Source: a virus
Strand: one strand, 5' to 3'
DNA length: 36,062 bases
Virus record (IMG/VR): IMGVR_UViG_3300023178_000137
Location: 1 to 36,062 of that record
Positions within the stretch are counted from its first letter, which is position 1; every line of letters begins with the position of its first letter. A model generated the notes under the pieces. It was not told the DNA's origin. It did not search any database and saw only the letters and a list, made by a program, of their open reading frames with translations. A program made the translations under genes and the position numbers. Positions 7,386 through 15,260 of this stretch are shown in pieces.

Positions 7386-9077
7386 TTATAGAGGCTGGAT
7401 CCAGTTTCCTACGCCTGTGCCGGAATCTACGACCCAAATATAAAGAATACCTGAGTTGCGATCCAACCACATCATGCCCTCATCTGGAGAGGCAGGTGCT
7501 GCGGTATCAACTGTACAAGCTCCGCCAACTTTTACGCCATCAACATACAAGTCGTTTCCTTGTACTGTCAATGGAATATTTACTGCTGGAGTTGCAGGAT
7601 CAACCATGTGAATGGTTTGAGCATAAATGTTAGTCCAGCGAAGAGCTGCTCCGCCCAAGTCCCATGTCAAATCAGCGTTTGGGTTGATAGTATCGGCAGC
7701 TACACCAGCAAGTGAGCTTGCGCCAATTACACCAAGTGTTCCGCCAACTGTTGCGCCGTTTGTCACAGCCAATGTATCACCAGCAGTTACCGCACCAGTT
7801 ACAGCCAAAGTTGAACTCAATGTTGCTGCGCCTGTTACATTCAATGCATCACTAAGTGTAGCCACTCCAGTTACGTCCAAAGTTGATGACATTGTAGCTG
7901 CGCCAGTTACGCCCAAAGTTGAGCTTAGTGTAGTTGCTCCAGATACAGTGGTAGCTCCGTTGATACTAACGTTGCCACTATTTGAACTTAAAACCAAATC
8001 ACCAGTAATTGTGTCAATAGTTTGATCATCTGTTACAGCAATTTGGATATTACCAAAGTTAGTGCTTGGAACTGTCAAGTTGTTAACTGTAATGGAGTCA
8101 AAATAACCATGGTTCCACATCGTCAATTCATGGCCCAAGTCGTATGTTTTGTCTGCTGATGGCATAACATGACCTGAAAAGTCAGCGCCACCAAATGCTA
8201 CGTTGCCCAGTGTTCCTGAGAAAACTTCGCCTGTGTTAGTTGCGTCTGGCATAAAGGTAAATTTCTGAACTGAGCGATCAAAGCCAAAGAAACCAACCTT
8301 TGCTGCTGTGCCGTCGTGCCATTGGTACTCAATACCGCGATCCAATCCGTCGTTTGTAGTAGGAGCAGTGTCGCCACCCAGTGTCATAACGGGATCATCA
8401 AGTGTTACAGTAGTTGAATTTACTGTAGTTGTAGTTCCATTTACAGTCAAGTCACCTGTAATAGTTACATTACCAAGTGTGCTTGTTCCACCAGTTGTGG
8501 AGCCTGTAATCAAAATGTTACCAGCAATAGTTACATCACCGCCATCACCACTTGGGGAAGGATCAATAACAATAGCATTGGTTGCTGAACTAATAGTGTT
8601 GTTTGAGCCATCAATTGTCAAATCACCAAGAACTACTTTGCTACCATAAATGTTATTCCAAACATTAGAAGCAGTACCTAAATCGTATGTAGCAGTAGCC
8701 AATGGAGTAATAGTGTTTGAGGAAACAACGCCATTCAATGTAGTAGCGTCTGTAACAGCCAAAGAATTACCAAGTGCTGTAGCGCCAGTTACAGTGAATG
8801 TTCCACCAACAGAAGCGTCAGTTGTAAATGTTGAAATACCTGTAACATCTAATGTGCCAGTTACAGCCAAGTTGTCATCAACTTGTGTATTACCAGTTGC
8901 AGAGTCTAAGATCAAGTCTAAAGTCTTAGTGTCAATCTCGTTGTCTGCTGTAATTGAGAGTTGAACATCACCGAAGGATGGTTGAACATTCCATACAGTA
9001 CCGTCCCATTCCCAAGTAGTCGCGCCGTAGGTATATAACTGTCCTACAGTAGTTGCGCTCGGAAAAGCAAAAGCCAT
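7386..9077 (-). CDS. modular tail fibre protein
   Basis: A protein of 563 residues that holds most of the array's modules in order: the N-terminal MAFAFPSATTVGQLYTYGATTWEWDGTVWN unit in divergent form (1-30); DVQLSIT..NEIDT...DLILDSATGN; LAVTGTLDVTG-type repeats; a TYDLGTASNVWNNIYG unit; the NSTTVTLDDPVMTLGGD module with RGIEYQWHDGTAAKVGFFGF (~205-290); a second TYDLG unit; about eight ATLSSTLAVTGA-type 12-residue repeats (~375-460); and a C-terminal W-rich unit (EGMMWLDRNSGILYIW...NWIQPL). AAAGGAG precedes the ATG. The repeats point to a trimeric beta-structured fibre shaft. It is followed by a terminator-like hairpin. Confidence 0.8.
   Translation of the reverse strand: MAFAFPSATTVGQLYTYGATTWEWDGTVWNVQPSFGDVQLSITADNEIDTKTLDLILDSATGNTQVDDNLAVTGTLDVTGISTFTTDASVGGTFTVTGATALGNSLAVTDATTLNGVVSSNTITPLATATYDLGTASNVWNNIYGSKVVLGDLTIDGSNNTISSATNAIVIDPSPSGDGGDVTIAGNILITGSTTGGTSTLGNVTITGDLTVNGTTTTVNSTTVTLDDPVMTLGGDTAPTTNDGLDRGIEYQWHDGTAAKVGFFGFDRSVQKFTFMPDATNTGEVFSGTLGNVAFGGADFSGHVMPSADKTYDLGHELTMWNHGYFDSITVNNLTVPSTNFGNIQIAVTDDQTIDTITGDLVLSSNSGNVSINGATTVSGATTLSSTLGVTGAATMSSTLDVTGVATLSDALNVTGAATLSSTLAVTGAVTAGDTLAVTNGATVGGTLGVIGASSLAGVAADTINPNADLTWDLGGAALRWTNIYAQTIHMVDPATPAVNIPLTVQGNDLYVDGVKVGGACTVDTAAPASPDEGMMWLDRNSGILYIWVVDSGTGVGNWIQPL
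8214..8450 (-). repeat. fibre module repeat, copy 1 (TLGGD module)
   Basis: About 235 bases coding for NSTTVTLDDPVMTLGGD through FMPDATN. Near-identical stretches, such as CAATACCGCGATC and TCCGTCGTTTGTAGTAGGAG, recur at 19726-19957, and a more divergent copy lies at 22427-22656. A likely substrate for recombination between fibre genes. Confidence 0.7.
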
Positions 9078-9110
9078 ATCTTATCTCCTTTAAAAATCAG
9101 TAGCTTTATA

Positions 9111-9117
9111 TATTTAG
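9111..9117 (-). promoter_or_regulatory. possible late promoter variant CTAAATA
   Basis: GCTAAATATA on the minus strand, 34 bases upstream of the ATG at 9077. It differs from the ATAAATA core at one position; the same variant precedes the 29492-29992 gene. Lower confidence than the exact cores. Confidence 0.35.
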
Positions 9118-9122
9118 CAATA

Positions 9123-9353
9123 TTACATTATTCTTGGTTGCACCCAAGTATCTTGTGTTCTAAAATACAGTTTGCCATTTTCTGTATTCAACCACCTATT
9201 CGCTTCAATTACATCCTCAGGTTCAGTATCTTGAGCAAAAATAGTCTTTTTATTTTTTGTAACCCACTGTCCACCATTCCAAGCCCAAGTTCGTCCTTCG
9301 TGCTCAAATAGTTCTCCTACAGTAGTTCCAGTGGGAAAAGCAAATGCTGCCAT
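9123..9353 (-). CDS. mini fibre protein (two-module)
   Basis: A stand-alone protein of 76 residues consisting of just the two short modules that elsewhere are parts of large fibres. Residues 1-33 are the N-terminal module (FPTGTTVGELFEHEGRTWAWNG), and residues ~44-76 the W-rich module (ANRWLNTENGKLYFRTQDTW). An AAGGAGA Shine-Dalgarno lies 6 bases before the ATG. It follows the 81-residue paralogue at 9367 by 13 bases in the same operon. It could be a small adaptor, a decoration unit or a competitor for the fibre attachment site; nothing in the sequence decides this. Confidence 0.75.
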   Translation of the reverse strand: MAAFAFPTGTTVGELFEHEGRTWAWNGGQWVTKNKKTIFAQDTEPEDVIEANRWLNTENGKLYFRTQDTWVQPRIM

Positions 9354-9366
9354 TTAAGTCTCCTTA

Positions 9367-9612
9367 TTATGTTGGCTGATAGGCAGAGCCCATTTGTACC
9401 CATGCCCCTGAAGTGTCATAGAAATACATTCTGCCGTTTTCTGTGTTAAACCAATAGTTACCTGTTATTGGTGTTGGAGTTGTTGGGAGAGTATCTTGTA
9501 CATACACTTCGTCACTGTATAATCGGTCCCAAGCAGTTCCATTATACTCCCAAGTGTTATCTCCTTCAGTATATAAGTTGCCTGCAGAGCCTGCAGGAAA
9601 TGTAAGTGCCAT
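9367..9612 (-). CDS. mini fibre protein (two-module)
   Basis: A protein of 81 residues, paralogue of the 9123 and 11819 genes. It has the N-terminal module (FPAGSAGNLYTEGDNTWEYN) followed by the W-rich module (TGNYWFNTENGRMYFYDTSG, then AWVQMGS). AAAGGAG lies 8 bases before the ATG, and an exact TATAAATA late promoter at 9631-9638 starts the operon. It is too small to be a fibre on its own and is likely to act as an oligomer, an adaptor, or a trans-acting copy of the fibre head module. Confidence 0.75.
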   Translation of the reverse strand: MALTFPAGSAGNLYTEGDNTWEYNGTAWDRLYSDEVYVQDTLPTTPTPITGNYWFNTENGRMYFYDTSGAWVQMGSAYQPT

Positions 9613-9630
9613 TCATATTCTCCTTTATAA

Positions 9631-9638
9631 TATTTATA
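9631..9638 (-). promoter_or_regulatory. late promoter TATAAATA
   Basis: An exact T4 late -10 element on the minus strand, 19 bases upstream of the ATG at 9612. The TAA stop of the 9634-11808 gene lies inside it (TATAAATA), so the promoter uses coding sequence of the upstream fibre gene. Confidence 0.75.
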
Positions 9639-11808
9639 CAGTTGTCCAAGGTTTAGCCATAGCTTCCGCTGGTGGTAATGCACCAGGACTAGATGATCCC
9701 AGCCATTCAGCATTAAATCCAGCAGGATTAGTGCCTATGTGTGTTGGTTGGATTATAGTGGCTGGATTTGACAATAAGGATATATGTTCTCCATCATCAG
9801 CTACGCCAACAAAAAACAGTCTTGAATTAGCAGCAGCTATTGATTCATACTGTCCAAGATATCCTGGAAATCCTGGTATTTGTACTTCATTAGTATCTGG
9901 ATTCATACCCATTATAGCCCAACAAGGATATACAAATGAATTATCAGGGAAGGATCTTGCATAAATCAACATACCATAATAGGATATGCCTGCTCTTAAA
10001 TTAGGTACAGTTGTTGATCCATTCTCATTAACAAATTGATTAGTATCCGAATCCCAACTTGTAGTTATTGTTCGAGGAATATTTTGGGAAGCTCCTATAT
10101 TAACAGCCCCTAGATTGTTTAGTCTTACCCGCATGAGTCTTGCTATTGTTGTTGTATTAGCATCTGATCCTGTTGAATATCCAACAAATGGGAATGTCTG
10201 CTCTGTCGTATTTTCTACATTGAGGGTAGTCATATTATCTGTTGAGACTGTACTATAAAACGAATCTATTCCTGCTATAATATTGGGTTCAAAAACATAA
10301 GCAGCTCCTGAGTCAGTTTGGGCATCACTAGATTCTTCACCGTATGCCCCGGCGATAGCATATGATTCACATATAGCTACTTGCTCCGCAAATCTATCTG
10401 TTCTTCCTGTGCTTTGTAAATTAGGATTGTCTACTGTATCAAGTAACTTTCCTGTTGCTGGATCAAAGACGTATGCTTTGCCAGAGTAGAGATCCGACGA
10501 AGTATGATTCTCATTAGGAGCACCAACTATAGCATACGATTCACATATATCAACACCATAACCAAACTGATCACTTGCTGTTGTAGTAAGAGCATTTGGA
10601 TTGTCTAGTGTATGAAGTAGAGCACCTGTTGCTGGGTTGTAAATGTATGCTTTACCAGACCATAATCCTGTACCACCACCTGGGTTACTTGATCCATCAT
10701 CTTCTCCATGTGCACCAACTATAGCATACGATTCACATATAGCAACAGCATAACCAAATAGATCATTATCAGCTACGTCAAATACATTTGGATTGTCTAG
10801 TGTATAAAGTAAATTTCCTGTTGATGTGTCGTAAATATATGCTCTACCAGAGTTGGCTCCTCCTTGATCTTCATATGGTGCGCCAACTATAGCATACGAT
10901 TCACATATATCAACCCGGTATCCAAACCTAGGGGTAGTACCACCAGAGGTTGGATTGTCTAGTGTATAAAGTAAATTTCCTGTTGATGTGTTGTAAATAT
11001 ATACTTTACCAGAGTCGGCTACTGCTCCTTCATCTGCATGAGGAGCACCAACTATAGTATATGAATCAGAAATAGCAAGACCCCAGCCAAATCTAGCAGT
11101 GGTTTCTGGATTTGGGTTATTTAATGTACGAAGTAAATTTCCGGTTGATGTGTCGTAAATATATACCTTGCCAGAAGCAGTTCCGCCAGTATCACTTTCT
11201 CCATATGCACCAATTACGGCATAAGATTCAGATATATCAACACAATAACCAAAAAAATCATCTGCTGATGTGCCATCAACATTAGGGTTGTCTAGTGTAT
11301 AAAGTAAATTTCCTGTTGATGTGTCGTAAATATATGCTTTACCAGATTTATTTCCGCCAGCATCCTCTTCCCAATATGCTCCAACTATAAAGTATGAATC
11401 AGTGATACCAACACCCCAGCCAAATCGATCACTAAGTGCATCACCATAAACATTAGGATTTTCTTTTGAGTATTTTAGGTGCAGGCTTATTGATTCTCTC
11501 CATGTCATTGGTCGCCCAATAGGATTGACTCCCCAAGCATTTTTTGCGACAGCTTTATCAGTTTCAGCTGATGCAGTCGTAAATACTGACCCTTCGTTAA
11601 TCCATTGCCCATCTAAATATGTATAAAGCCTGCCATTATCAGTATCAGTCCAATGTTGGCCCTCAACTGCTACTGTTGGAGCATCAGCTTGAAAGTAAGT
11701 TTTTGACGGGTCTAAATATTCCCATCCAGTTCCGTTATACACCCAGGTTGAAGTTCCATCTGTATATGTTTGCCCTACAGTGGTTGCTTCTGGGAATGCT
11801 ATTGCCAT
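9634..11808 (-). CDS. FG-GAP seven-bladed propeller fibre protein
   Basis: A protein of 724 residues. Residues 1-33 are the N-terminal module (FPEATTVGQTYTDGTSTWVY) and ~38-75 the W-rich module (GQHWTDTDNGRLYTYLDGQW). Residues ~125-510 hold seven repeats of about 50-60 residues with the FG-GAP pattern: FG..V.I..SY.IVGA (RFGWGVGITDSYFIVGA, LFGYAVAICESYAIVGA), then SGKAYIYDTSTGNLLYTLDN. This is the integrin-alpha type blade. Residues ~520-724 are a different C-terminal domain with no motif I recognise, probably the tip. AAGGAGA precedes the ATG. The gene follows the 11819 mini gene by 10 bases. The blades lack the DxDxDG calcium loop of integrins. Likely function: receptor binding at a fibre tip. 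Confidence 0.82.
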   Translation of the reverse strand: MAIAFPEATTVGQTYTDGTSTWVYNGTGWEYLDPSKTYFQADAPTVAVEGQHWTDTDNGRLYTYLDGQWINEGSVFTTASAETDKAVAKNAWGVNPIGRPMTWRESISLHLKYSKENPNVYGDALSDRFGWGVGITDSYFIVGAYWEEDAGGNKSGKAYIYDTSTGNLLYTLDNPNVDGTSADDFFGYCVDISESYAVIGAYGESDTGGTASGKVYIYDTSTGNLLRTLNNPNPETTARFGWGLAISDSYTIVGAPHADEGAVADSGKVYIYNTSTGNLLYTLDNPTSGGTTPRFGYRVDICESYAIVGAPYEDQGGANSGRAYIYDTSTGNLLYTLDNPNVFDVADNDLFGYAVAICESYAIVGAHGEDDGSSNPGGGTGLWSGKAYIYNPATGALLHTLDNPNALTTTASDQFGYGVDICESYAIVGAPNENHTSSDLYSGKAYVFDPATGKLLDTVDNPNLQSTGRTDRFAEQVAICESYAIAGAYGEESSDAQTDSGAAYVFEPNIIAGIDSFYSTVSTDNMTTLNVENTTEQTFPFVGYSTGSDANTTTIARLMRVRLNNLGAVNIGASQNIPRTITTSWDSDTNQFVNENGSTTVPNLRAGISYYGMLIYARSFPDNSFVYPCWAIMGMNPDTNEVQIPGFPGYLGQYESIAAANSRLFFVGVADDGEHISLLSNPATIIQPTHIGTNPAGFNAEWLGSSSPGALPPAEAMAKPWTTV
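10500..11345 (-). repeat. DNA-level tandem repeats encoding FG-GAP blades
   Basis: Imperfect tandem repeats of about 160-190 bases. The segment GATTGTCTAGTGTAT recurs near 10599, 10791 and 10952 (with a variant near 11287), and ACTATAGCATACGATTCACA recurs in three consecutive units. The near-identity of DNA, not only protein, suggests recent duplication or ongoing homogenisation of blades. Confidence 0.75.
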
Positions 11809-11818
11809 TTATTTCTCC

Positions 11819-12055
11819 TTATATTGAAACAGCCGTTTTTGCTTGTATCCAAGCTCCGCCCATATAAAAATACAATTTGCCTGTATTCATATCATACCAA
11901 GTATTGCCGTCGATTGGATTTGCAGGTGCTGTAGCAGAGGCAAATAATTGATCCGCACTTACCGTTGCCCAACCAGTTCCATTCCACTTCCAAGTAGTTC
12001 CTCCTTCAGTATAAAGTTCACCAACTGTTGTACCTTGTGGAAATGATATTGGCAT
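11819..12055 (-). CDS. mini fibre protein (two-module)
   Basis: A protein of 78 residues starting MPISFPQGTTVGELYTEGG. It contains only the N-terminal module (to about residue 32) and the W-rich module (GNTWYDMNTGKLYFYMGGAW). The frame is open to an upstream ATG at 12088, but that codon lies upstream of the TATAAATA promoter at 12073-12080. The ATG at 12055 has AAAGGAAA before it and matches the start of all paralogues, so 12055 is the start. It leads the FG-GAP fibre gene by 10 bases and is probably made in concert with it, perhaps as its attachment or folding partner. Confidence 0.8.
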   Translation of the reverse strand: MPISFPQGTTVGELYTEGGTTWKWNGTGWATVSADQLFASATAPANPIDGNTWYDMNTGKLYFYMGGAWIQAKTAVSI

Positions 12056-12072
12056 AAATGTTTCCTTTATGT

Positions 12073-12080
12073 TATTTATA
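12073..12080 (-). promoter_or_regulatory. late promoter TATAAATA
   Basis: An exact late -10 element on the minus strand, 18 bases upstream of the ATG at 12055. It decides the start of that gene, since the alternative ATG at 12088 would not be in a transcript initiated here. Confidence 0.75.
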
Positions 12081-12097
12081 GCATTCAACCTATTGTA

Positions 12098-13126
12098 TTA
12101 AGTTGTAGCTTTTTCTAATTCTTCGACTCTTTTGGTTAATTCTTTTACGGCTTGAAGAAGTATTGTAGTCATTCTAGCATAATCTACAGTCAAATAATCT
12201 TGTCCAGAAAGACTCTCGCCATGTGCGCCTTCATCCATTTCAGATAATCTTACAAGTTCAGGAAATTGTTTTTGCACTTGTTGGGCACTCATACCATATT
12301 CTTCGCCTCTATTTTTTACACCTAGCGATTCAGCTAGTGCGTTAGGCGTATATTTGAATGTGGTTAGTTTTGATATTTTATCTAATACTTTGCCTAAATT
12401 GCCTGTTCTTGTTTTCAATCTGTCGTCTGAGGTTGTTGGGGGGACCATTGAAGTAGCTAATCCATGTGACATAGAATAGCCTGGCTGGATCCAAGATCCG
12501 CCTGCGTAAATATAGAGTCTAGCATTGTTTGTGCTAAACCACATATCACCTTCAACCATTGTAGCTGGAGGTGTGTTGCCTACATGAGTTGCGTTATTGT
12601 CAATTTGAACTCCATTGACATACAAGTTGCCTTTTATATTTACATTGCCTGTAGCACTTGTAACAGTTAAATCTCCTACGGCTGTATCTAATTGGTTTGG
12701 ATTTGTAACCCCTAATTGTACATCGCCGCCAATAACACCTTTACTTACAAAAGCATTTCCGTTTATGTAAGCATTATTCATTGCTGTGATATCTTGTGCT
12801 ACAGAAACATAACCTGCGTTAAAAGTTCCGTTATCACCAAACAAGTATTGTCTTGTTCCGTTATAGTGTAGAGCTAATTTTCCATTTACTGTTCCGTTAG
12901 CATCTAGTTGAAAGCTCCATTTGTGTGCATATGTTGATTCGGTGATACTTTGGACATACGATTGCGCTTCGCCTAAAACGTCAAAGTCAGTTTGAGGAGT
13001 TCCAGTTTTTACACCAATTCTTTGTTCTGAGACATCAAAGTATAAAAGATTATACTCAAATGCTAAGTCTTCACCATTACTTCTTGTAAGGTTACTTTTT
13101 AAATTTTCACCTGCTACCTTTAACAT
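12098..13126 (-). CDS. tail fibre with C-terminal peptidase S74 chaperone
   Basis: A protein of 342 residues. Residues ~1-110 are a fibre domain (LKVAGENLKSNLTRSNGEDL, YLFGDNGTFNAGYVS); then come VQLGVT..NQLDTAVGDLTV and NVNIKGNLYVNGVQI repeats and a W-rich unit (GDMWFSTNNARLYIYAGGSW). Residues ~232-342 are an intramolecular chaperone of the peptidase S74 family. Its catalytic S233-D234 pair lies in TSDDRLK, followed by EEYGMSAQQVQKQFPELV, the YLTVDYARM strand and a C-terminal coiled coil (AVKELTKRVEELEK). In the family this domain trimerises the fibre, then cleaves itself off before the serine. GAGGA lies upstream of the ATG. This is the only S74 domain I see in the array. Confidence 0.88.
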   Translation of the reverse strand: MLKVAGENLKSNLTRSNGEDLAFEYNLLYFDVSEQRIGVKTGTPQTDFDVLGEAQSYVQSITESTYAHKWSFQLDANGTVNGKLALHYNGTRQYLFGDNGTFNAGYVSVAQDITAMNNAYINGNAFVSKGVIGGDVQLGVTNPNQLDTAVGDLTVTSATGNVNIKGNLYVNGVQIDNNATHVGNTPPATMVEGDMWFSTNNARLYIYAGGSWIQPGYSMSHGLATSMVPPTTSDDRLKTRTGNLGKVLDKISKLTTFKYTPNALAESLGVKNRGEEYGMSAQQVQKQFPELVRLSEMDEGAHGESLSGQDYLTVDYARMTTILLQAVKELTKRVEELEKATT

Positions 13127-13144
13127 TATTTCAAAGTCCTCATT

Positions 13145-14149
13145 TTAATATCCCGAAACCGACACTGCATCATATACTGAATTTGATAGATCATTACTAT
13201 GTATAGTATTAGCATAATCATCAAATTTAATTCTTTGTAATACTACTGTGCCTATAGTTCTTAAACTAGATAATCCTCCAGCAATCAATCCTTCTGTACT
13301 GTTGGTTGACATTGTCATCCAATATCCTGGATTTGTAACAGTTGTAGTCAATGTTATTGTATCTACAAGATCATCAAATCTAAGTTTTTCTACAGTATCA
13401 TATTCAGCAGCAGTTCCAGGATTCTGTCCGCCAACAATAATTGCTTCTTTTCCGTTTGAGCAAGCATCACCTTTTGATCTTCTAGTAGGAAGTGTTTTAT
13501 CCATAACCATTACAGCAATAGTGTCTGCTAATAGAACCTTTTCGTTATTTGGGATTGCATTGCCTGAAGCATTCTCACCTTCAAATATAATGGCTGATTC
13601 TCCATTTCCTGCAACTGCAGCATGATTTCTATTAGTGTTTAGGCTATTTGATGCTACTACTACTGATCCAGTATCATCATATGCTATTCTTCTTGATGTT
13701 GCTAATAATCCTGTTGTGCCTTCTCCAGCTATAAACCATATATTAGATTTGTTTCCTGTTGCATGATGATGTCTAATTCCTAATCCTATATTGGTTGACA
13801 TTGTTGTTACAACCGTAGAGTCATCGATTCTCATTTTTTCAGCACTACTTAAATGGGTAGATGTTGTATTTTCTCCGCCACCCATTACAGCATCATAGTT
13901 ATTTGATGCTCCGCCGTGTGCTTTTCTACTAGTGTTTAACGAATTGGTGTGAATAACTGTTGCCATATCATCGTTAAATCTAGCTCTTTCTATGTCAGCG
14001 GTAGGAGTATCAGTGCTAGTAAGAGAACCTCCAACCATAATTGCTTGATTGCCAGCACCATGCCCATCTAAACAGAATACATAATCTGCTAGTTCTCCAA
14101 CACTTATTCCATCCAATGAATCGGCAACTATAATAATATCTTTTGGCAT
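13145..14149 (-). CDS. Kelch-like beta-propeller fibre protein
   Basis: A protein of 334 residues, second member of a coupled Kelch-like pair with 14151. After a short leader (MPKDIIIVADSLDGIS and the DGHG element) come six repeats of ~50 residues. Glycine-rich strands (AIMVGGS, AVMGGGENT, IIVGGQNPG, GLIAGGLS) alternate with a DD element (RARFNDD, KMRIDD, RIAYDD, KLRFDD, RIKFDD; the fourth is degenerate as LLAD). The C-terminal half-repeat (SNDLSNSVYDAVSVSGY) can close the ring against the first. The ATG lies one base after the upstream TGA, with AAGG before it. Its best likeness in the window is the 5073 gene. Probably a virion adhesin. Confidence 0.77.
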   Translation of the reverse strand: MPKDIIIVADSLDGISVGELADYVFCLDGHGAGNQAIMVGGSLTSTDTPTADIERARFNDDMATVIHTNSLNTSRKAHGGASNNYDAVMGGGENTTSTHLSSAEKMRIDDSTVVTTMSTNIGLGIRHHHATGNKSNIWFIAGEGTTGLLATSRRIAYDDTGSVVVASNSLNTNRNHAAVAGNGESAIIFEGENASGNAIPNNEKVLLADTIAVMVMDKTLPTRRSKGDACSNGKEAIIVGGQNPGTAAEYDTVEKLRFDDLVDTITLTTTVTNPGYWMTMSTNSTEGLIAGGLSSLRTIGTVVLQRIKFDDYANTIHSNDLSNSVYDAVSVSGY

Positions 14150-14150
14150 A

Positions 14151-15260
14151 TCAATAACCTTGGGCGCTCGCTAATCCATATTTTGATTCTGATAGTAAAT
14201 TTGTATGTATTGCGTGAGCACTATCATCAAATTTTACAGATTCAACTGTATCTGTTGTATCCCCTGAATGTAAATTTCCTCCTGCTATCAATAATCCATC
14301 AAAACCATTTGATTGTGCAGTAGCACTATGAACTGCTTGGGAATAGGTATTTACAAATACTGATGTAAAAACAGAATCATCAAATCTTGTTTTCTCAAAT
14401 AGTGGAGAATTAGTTGCACTATCACTATCACCAGTAAATATCATTTCAAATTCTGTTGATCCTCCAGATAATCTATTTCTAGGAACAGTTAAGGAATTAG
14501 ATAGTGTATAAGAGGGTACAACATCGTCATATCTAAATCTTTCTATGCTTGATAATTGCCCTGCAGAAGAGTTAACACCGCCAGCAAAACAAATTTGATT
14601 CCTATCTGATCCTGCAGCACAATAATGTCTACCTACAGAAAGTCCGTTAGTCATAACTACCATAGCAGAATCATCAAATTTAACTTTATCAATTGCTGAT
14701 ACATCTGTTACACCGCCACCAAATAGTGCTTCTCCAAAACTTGCAGCGCCTGCTAATCCTCTTTTATTTGTTGATAATCTATTGGTAAATTGAACTGCAG
14801 GTATGCTATCATCAAATTTTAGCTTTTGAATTAAATCAGCAGCACCACTTCCTCCCCCAAATACAGCCTGTCTTCCATCTGATGTGCCTGCTAGATAGTG
14901 TTTTCCATTATTCAAATCGTTTGTATGAACAATAGTTGGTATAATATCATCATACCTTAATCGCTCAACTGTGCTACGACGTCCAGTACCACCTCCGCCA
15001 AATCCGCCACCAAACACAATTTCTGTGTAGGATCTTTTTACAATAGCTGGGTGTCCTGAAAAAAATAAATCTTTTAAATAAACTTTCTTTGTCATATCCG
15101 AAGTCATGTATGCGTCAGCAATTACAACACGATCCTTTCCTGTAATTGAATCACCCGATGGAACTCCAACAACTAGTCCCAAGTCCATTGCATAATCGTC
15201 TTCGATTGCAAATTCATTCGTTGGGTTTTTTGTTTTTTCTAAATGCAACTTTACTGTCAT
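14151..15260 (-). CDS. Kelch-like beta-propeller fibre protein
   Basis: A protein of 369 residues. Residues 1-80 are an N-terminal domain (MTVKLHLEKTKNPTNEFAI..., then VYLKDLFFSGHPAIVKRS), likely the attachment part. From ~85 come six clear Kelch-like repeats with FGGG or AGG strands (EIVFGGGFGGGG, AVFGGGSG, ALFGGGVT, ICFAGGVN, LLIAGGNL) and DD elements (RLRYDD, KLKFDD, KVKFDD, RFRYDD, KTRFDD, SVKFDD). The C-terminal strand (LSESKYGLASAQGY) can complete the first blade, the usual propeller closure. The start overlaps the stop of the 15260-17530 gene (TAATG), and the stop is one base from the next ATG, so three genes are coupled. Confidence 0.8.
   Translation of the reverse strand: MTVKLHLEKTKNPTNEFAIEDDYAMDLGLVVGVPSGDSITGKDRVVIADAYMTSDMTKKVYLKDLFFSGHPAIVKRSYTEIVFGGGFGGGGTGRRSTVERLRYDDIIPTIVHTNDLNNGKHYLAGTSDGRQAVFGGGSGAADLIQKLKFDDSIPAVQFTNRLSTNKRGLAGAASFGEALFGGGVTDVSAIDKVKFDDSAMVVMTNGLSVGRHYCAAGSDRNQICFAGGVNSSAGQLSSIERFRYDDVVPSYTLSNSLTVPRNRLSGGSTEFEMIFTGDSDSATNSPLFEKTRFDDSVFTSVFVNTYSQAVHSATAQSNGFDGLLIAGGNLHSGDTTDTVESVKFDDSAHAIHTNLLSESKYGLASAQGY

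Noticed and set aside
7627-8964. Plus-strand frames rich in V/P/T opposite the fibre genes
   Set aside because: They are mirror frames of repetitive minus-strand genes, with no RBS or promoter; the same holds for those near 16539, 19098 and 20864.
9634-11808. Spaced repeats that might suggest CRISPR
   Set aside because: The repeats are coding, in frame, 160-190 bases apart and imperfect; they encode propeller blades.
12056-12088. Longer frame of the 11819 gene from an ATG at 12088
   Set aside because: It starts upstream of the exact TATAAATA promoter at 12073-12080, lacks a good RBS, and adds residues absent in the paralogues; 12055 is better.
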